The notes below the pieces were generated by a model that had not been told where the DNA came from, searched no databases, and saw only the letters and a program-made list of their open reading frames with translations. A DNA stretch of 64,000 nucleotides. It comes from CAYQOX01 sp964419335 (GTDB lineage Bacteria; Hinthialibacterota; Hinthialibacteria; Hinthialibacterales; Hinthialibacteraceae). The position numbers were made by a program, and so were the translations under genes. The stretch spans positions 1 through 64,000 of the forward strand of contig CAYQOX010000024.1 of NCBI GenBank assembly GCA_964419335.1. The letters are read 5' to 3'. This document shows positions 60,409 through 64,000 of the stretch, piece by piece (the stretch's first letter is position 1; every line of letters starts with the position of its first letter).

Positions 60409-61017
60409 ATGTCTCGTATTTCTCCAAAACCTGAGAAAAAGTATCCATGGTATGCACGATTTTTCTTTTGGCTGCAGCGAAAAAAGTATGGTCAGGTGTT
60501 AGAGCCGGCTAAGTTGTGGGCGCGTTCTCCTCGCGTGTTTTTGGGAGTCGCTGCGCTTTATGGTGCGTTGGATCGGAAGGGATCTCCTATTGATCCTATG
60601 CTGCGAGCGTTGATCACGGTCAAGGTTTCGCAAATCAATTGGTGTACATTTTGTGTGGATATTAATTCAGCGACGGTCTTAAAACGGGGAGGATCGGAGC
60701 CGAAATTGAAGCATTTGGAGAATTATAAAGGAAGCGATTCTTTTACTGATAAGGAGAAGATTGTTTTGGAATATGCGGAAGCGATGACTCTTACGGAGGC
60801 TGTGGTAACCGATGAAATGTTTGACCGATTGCGTCAGTATTTTGATGAGGATGCGCTATGTGAATTGACGGGATTGATTGCGTTTCAGAATCTTTCGAGT
60901 AAGTTTAATGCGACTTTGGATGTCCAGCCCCAAGGCTTTTGTGACATGGCCCCCCAAAGGAAAAAAGAAGAAGACAAGAAGGAGGTTCACGTAGATTCAT
61001 CCTTGGGCAATAAGTAG
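60409..61017 (+). CDS. Carboxymuconolactone decarboxylase/AhpD-like protein
   Basis: 202 residues from ATG 60409; the frame from 60373 is longer but lacks an SD. MLRALITVKVSQINWCTFCVDINSATVLKRGG carries the C-x-x-C dyad and following helix of AhpD-like proteins, and EKIVLEYAEAMTLTEAVVTDEMFDRLR matches their second half. Members are thiol peroxidase-type antioxidant proteins or lactone decarboxylases; the CxxC favours a redox role. The C-terminal ~25 residues are charged and variable. Confidence 0.85.
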   Translation: MSRISPKPEKKYPWYARFFFWLQRKKYGQVLEPAKLWARSPRVFLGVAALYGALDRKGSPIDPMLRALITVKVSQINWCTFCVDINSATVLKRGGSEPKLKHLENYKGSDSFTDKEKIVLEYAEAMTLTEAVVTDEMFDRLRQYFDEDALCELTGLIAFQNLSSKFNATLDVQPQGFCDMAPQRKKEEDKKEVHVDSSLGNK

Positions 61018-61033
61018 GCAGGCAAGGTTTTGT

Positions 61034-62089
61034 TTAGCTCTGTACGATTTTTTTGATGGTTTCGATCAGCCGTTGGTTTTCCTGTTCGGTTCCGATGGCG
61101 AGACGCAGAGCGGATTGTTTGAGACCCAGGTTGGCGGTTTGATCGGAGACCAGGAATCCTTTTTGGGCAAGTTGCTGCGCCGGGTTTTCGATCTTGGTAT
61201 CAAAGAGGGCAAGGAGGAAGTTGGTATGGGAGGGAAAGACTTGTAGGCCGAGTTGGGTGAGTTCATGGGCGAGCTGATTGCGTCGATGAATGAGCTCATA
61301 AATGCGTTTTTGGTAGATCTCGTGATCTTCGAGGGCGGCGATGGCGGCGGCTTGGGCTAAGGCATTGACCGGGAAGGTCATGGCAAAGCGTTCCAGGGTT
61401 TGGATGAGTTCCTCATGGGCGACCATATAGCCTAAGCGCAGTCCAGAGAGACCGAAACTTTTGGAGAGGCTGCGAAAGATGATGAGGTTTTTGTATTTGT
61501 GAATCAAGTCGACAAGGGTTTCTTCGCTGAATTCATAGTAGCATTCATCGATGACAAGGATGCCGGGCAGATCGTTGATATACCGCACCAGCTGTTCTCT
61601 TGGGGAGAGGGTGCCGGTGGGATTGTTAGGATTGGCGACGAAGGTGAGTGCCACACCGCTGCGTTCATCTTGGGTGATATGGGAAAGAGGAGGGAGGGCG
61701 AATGTGGCGGTACGGCGAACGGTTTGGGTGTAGATGTCATGGCGATGGGCTGCGAACTGGTAGACGAAGAAGCTAGGCTCGAAGGTCAGGACTTTTTGGC
61801 CAGGGATACAAAAGGTAACGACGGCGAGGTCAATCAGTTCATCAGAGCCATTGCCGACCAGAATATTATGGGGGCTAACACCGTGTCCCACATAGTCCGC
61901 CAAGGCTTCGCGAAGTTGGATGGCGTTGGTATCAGGGTAGCGGTTGGCGTTCTGGGCGGCTTCGTAAATGCTTTGGAGTACATGAGGGGTTGGGGTGTAG
62001 GGATTTTCTCCCAGGTGAAGGTAGACTTGGGTTTTGGTTTCCCGCCAGAAGGAGGGGATATCTTTTCTTGGGGGGAGAGAGTGTTTCAT
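61034..62089 (-). CDS. hisC: Histidinol-phosphate aminotransferase-like PLP enzyme
   Basis: 351 residues from ATG 62089; a 17-residue extension upstream runs into the terminator and is rejected. Fold type I aminotransferase: LHLGENPYTPTPHV, ILVGNGSDELIDL, LTFVANPNNPTGT, ILVIDECYYEFS, FRSLSKSFGLSGLRLGY with the PLP-lysine in SLSKSFG, and a C-terminal RLAIGTEQENQRLI. HisC converts imidazole acetol phosphate to histidinol phosphate; related enzymes use other substrates, and no other his genes are here. The terminator at 62105 belongs to the gene before it. Confidence 0.85.
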   Translation of the reverse strand: MKHSLPPRKDIPSFWRETKTQVYLHLGENPYTPTPHVLQSIYEAAQNANRYPDTNAIQLREALADYVGHGVSPHNILVGNGSDELIDLAVVTFCIPGQKVLTFEPSFFVYQFAAHRHDIYTQTVRRTATFALPPLSHITQDERSGVALTFVANPNNPTGTLSPREQLVRYINDLPGILVIDECYYEFSEETLVDLIHKYKNLIIFRSLSKSFGLSGLRLGYMVAHEELIQTLERFAMTFPVNALAQAAAIAALEDHEIYQKRIYELIHRRNQLAHELTQLGLQVFPSHTNFLLALFDTKIENPAQQLAQKGFLVSDQTANLGLKQSALRLAIGTEQENQRLIETIKKIVQS

Positions 62090-62104
62090 AGGGGATTCCT
62101 CGCA

Positions 62105-62139
62105 TAAAAAAGGGGCGCTCCCACGGTGAAAGCACCCCA
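62105..62139 (-). terminator. Terminator after the TIM-barrel gene at 62162
   Basis: On the minus strand GGGGTGCT (62138-62131) pairs with AGCGCCCC (62119-62112), 8 pairs with one G-T, followed by TTTTTTT. It separates this gene from hisC. Confidence 0.85.
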
Positions 62140-62161
62140 ATTTGTCAAACCGAAGCTACAA

Positions 62162-63184
62162 TTAGTCAGCGCCCATGCCATCTTCGAAGGAGCCAGCAGC
62201 GACCGGGAAGCAGAGGTGATCGCGGACGTATTGAATGCCGTTGGCACTGCAGGCATCGAGGTCGATATGTGCGCTTTCGGCTTCAACCACCATGGGGGCG
62301 GTTTTGGTACCCATGATCTGGCAATAGCGGGTGGGATAGTCGATTTGAATCATCAGTTCGACGAAGCGGTTCATATTGATATCGCCAGTGGGCAGGTCGG
62401 TGAACTGCATCCCGCGTTTTGGCCAATCGGGATCCATGGAGCGGAGAGCGTGTTCGGGGCGAACCACGTGATTTTTAATGTGGCAGCCGTAGCAGCGATC
62501 GGCGAGGCGTAAGAATCTTTGTTCCCAGCCTTCGCCTTCCCAGCAGTGGGAGGGATCGACATTGACGCCGAGGCATTTGTCGTGATCGCAAATCTCTACG
62601 AGCATTTGGAAGTCTTCGGTGCACATGGCGCCGGTTCCGGGGTGAATTTCATGGCAGATATAAAAGCCTAATTGGTTAGCGCGTTCACGAATCTTGGCGG
62701 TTTTTTGAACGAAGCGTTCTTTTCCTTCTTTGACTAAGTCATATCCTGGACCCGCCCAGAAGCCCCAGGGATAACCGGTGGCTATTTCCCAACCAAAGGC
62801 GACTCCCCAGAACATGGGAATAATTTTCACATTTAATTCGGCAGCGAGGTCGAACATTTTGAGGATATAATCCTCAGCCCATTGTTCGATTTCCTGCAAT
62901 GATTTTTGCGCCACGTCTCCTGGAAGGAAGGGTTTGATGGTAGGGCTGCCGGTCCATGCGGTGGTATGGACCCAGAAGGGGCAGTGCATAGAGAACCCAT
63001 CCAAATGCAACCCTCGTGAATCAAATGCGGATTTGATTTCTTGGGCACTTTTGCCTTCCAGCATAAAATTGGATGGTTGAGCGCCGGCGGCTCCTGATTG
63101 TTTGGCGAAATCCAGAAATCCTTCCAAACCTTTTGGCCCATGTTGGGCACCTTCGACACTTGGATGGAAGCACGGTTGTGCCAT
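62162..63184 (-). CDS. Sugar isomerase/epimerase-like TIM barrel
   Basis: 340 residues from ATG 63184, with AAGGAG 8 nt upstream; the upstream ATG at 63190 is less well placed. There is no signal peptide. The fold shows in GLHLDGFSMHCPFWVH, VKIIPMFWGVAFGWE, FYICHEIHPGTGAM, LGVNVDPSHCWEGEG and YGCHIKNHVVRP; the Glu/Asp/His set (HEIH, DPSH, HIKNH) is the metal site of this superfamily. It probably acts in carbohydrate breakdown, in keeping with the sulfatases and lyases nearby. Substrate unknown. Confidence 0.88.
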   Translation of the reverse strand: MAQPCFHPSVEGAQHGPKGLEGFLDFAKQSGAAGAQPSNFMLEGKSAQEIKSAFDSRGLHLDGFSMHCPFWVHTTAWTGSPTIKPFLPGDVAQKSLQEIEQWAEDYILKMFDLAAELNVKIIPMFWGVAFGWEIATGYPWGFWAGPGYDLVKEGKERFVQKTAKIRERANQLGFYICHEIHPGTGAMCTEDFQMLVEICDHDKCLGVNVDPSHCWEGEGWEQRFLRLADRCYGCHIKNHVVRPEHALRSMDPDWPKRGMQFTDLPTGDINMNRFVELMIQIDYPTRYCQIMGTKTAPMVVEAESAHIDLDACSANGIQYVRDHLCFPVAAGSFEDGMGAD

Positions 63185-63347
63185 AATCAATTCTCCTTTT
63201 CATAATGTGTTTTATAGTCGCACGGAGAGAAAGGTTTCCCCACGCCTTTCTCTGCATAATGACTATATTAAATTTCAAACTTACTCTTTTTTGCAAAATT
63301 CCTCAAGATGTGTTTAACTAGAATTTCATGAAAAAATAACGAAACGC

Positions 63348-63671
63348 TTATTCAAGCGAATTTTGTAATTTTGTGATCTGTTCTTCGAGGCGGTCGATTT
63401 TTTTGTTGAGTTCATCGATGCGTTGGTTTTGGGATTGAAGCATGGCTTGTTGGGTTGAAAAAGAAGTTTGCAAGCCGGAAATTCTTTCTTCGAGATTTTC
63501 AACATCCCGTTGGAGGGCTCTAATATCGCGGGTGCCTAAATTTCCAAAGAAGAGAACAATGAGGATGAGGAGAATAATAGTTCCGCATCCAAGGGTGGCG
63601 CGATTGTTGTAATCGAAAAAGACTTGGGAGCGTCTCATGTGTTGGTAATTGTTGGGTTCTTGGTATTCCAT
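63348..63671 (-). CDS. Small membrane-anchored coiled-coil protein
   Basis: 107 residues. An N-terminal basic region with tyrosines and asparagines (YQEPNNYQHMRRSQVFF), one transmembrane segment (about 28-47, CGTIILLILIVLFFGNLG), then ~55 residues of heptad-patterned helix (ALQRDVENLEERISGLQ). I do not recognise it. It starts 8 bp after the stop of the sulfatase gene on the same strand, so the two are probably co-transcribed. Confidence 0.65.
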   Translation of the reverse strand: MEYQEPNNYQHMRRSQVFFDYNNRATLGCGTIILLILIVLFFGNLGTRDIRALQRDVENLEERISGLQTSFSTQQAMLQSQNQRIDELNKKIDRLEEQITKLQNSLE

Positions 63672-63679
63672 ATTGGTTG

Positions 63680-64000
63680 TTATTGATCCTTCTGGCGTTG
63701 ATTAAATTGTTGGCGTTCTTTTTGGGTATAGTAGACATAGTGATCCCAAGGCGATTGTTCTTGCATGCGGGGATCCTCGGTTTGTTTGAGGTATGCTTCC
63801 ATGCGTGCTTTCAGGGACTTTTTGATTTCTTGGTAGTCGGGATTTTCTGCGAGATTATGGATTTCGCCGGGATCGTTTTCCAGATCATAGAGTTCTTCCG
63901 GTGGGCGTTTTTCGAAAGCGAGTAGGAAGAAGTTTTTTATAGCGGGATCTTCCTTGTGTTCGAGCATATAGGATTTGGATGGGCTGCCGTCGATATCCCC
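63680..64000 (-). CDS. Sulfatase, C-terminal part (continues beyond the window)
   Basis: 107 residues, open to the right edge. GDIDGSPSKSYMLEHKEDP and KRPPEELYDLENDPGEIHNL are the C-terminal pattern of formylglycine sulfatases, especially the heparan-N-sulfatase-like group. The catalytic CxPxR motif must lie outside the window. Third sulfatase of the region. Confidence 0.85.
   Translation of the reverse strand, partial: GDIDGSPSKSYMLEHKEDPAIKNFFLLAFEKRPPEELYDLENDPGEIHNLAENPDYQEIKKSLKARMEAYLKQTEDPRMQEQSPWDHYVYYTQKERQQFNQRQKDQ

Overview
This is chromosomal DNA of an uncultured-type, Gram-negative heterotroph. The gene set includes heptosyltransferase-type enzymes, LolA-type lipoproteins, a YaiO-like outer-membrane barrel, three formylglycine-type sulfatases, a PL10 pectate lyase, a DUF1080 lipoprotein, a Tat-exported Gfo/Idh/MocA oxidoreductase and several xylose-isomerase-like TIM barrels. 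Such sets are typical of polysaccharide-degrading PVC/FCB-side candidate phyla (Planctomycetota, Lentisphaerota, Hydrogenedentota, Sumerlaeota, Omnitrophota-like). I cannot place it more precisely without a search.

Layout. 1-4.1 kb: GT9 glycosyltransferase, a membrane protein, a Tat TIM barrel and a secreted beta-propeller. 4.5-8.3 kb: a decayed exopolysaccharide operon (TPR/YaiO barrel, REC-GGDEF-REC regulator, HEAT::GT2 chimera), each member broken. 8.7-18.3 kb: sulfatase, CgeB-like glycosyltransferase, DUF1080, CBM9-like protein, cysS, an orphan OmpR regulator, pectate lyase, oxidoreductase. 18.7-25.2 kb: a sigma54 activator next to a cluster of four NifX/NifB-like domain proteins, two ferredoxin-containing MinD ATPases, a DUF89 protein and a DUF5320 protein. 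A good -24/-12 promoter and a candidate activator palindrome lie at its head. 25.4-33.8 kb: methyltransferase, candidate 6S RNA, NlpD-like lipoprotein, PilZ protein, DUF3365 sensor, glycoside hydrolase, STAS protein, GT39-like protein. 33.8-51.2 kb: zinc-ribbon protein, TRAM-like protein, AsnB, a 1022-aa secreted protein, sulfatase, GalT, dolichol-P-mannose-synthase-like GT2, SurA/PpiC lipoprotein, DUF362 protein, PQQ-like propeller, sugar nucleotidyltransferase. 51.4-53.8 kb: dnaA and a DnaA-box cluster, the probable replication origin. 53.8-58.7 kb: YgfZ-like protein and two CgeB-like glycosyltransferases. 58.9-64 kb: TIM barrels, AhpD-like protein, HisC-like aminotransferase, a small coiled-coil membrane protein and the tail of a third sulfatase.

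The most unusual structure is a ~228-bp interspersed element present nine times (seven full-length or nearly so, two truncated). It has imperfect terminal inverted repeats, a long internal palindrome and, in the best copies, perfect 8-9 bp target-site duplications. It therefore looks like a non-autonomous transposon (MITE). It sits only between genes and twice exactly in the T-tract of an intrinsic terminator. The eight copies left of the origin share one orientation and the single copy right of it is inverted. By eye the top strand is C-rich at 1-34 kb and G-rich at 54-64 kb, consistent with an origin near dnaA. Several genes carry single-base frameshifts or an in-frame stop. These may be real decay or assembly error.
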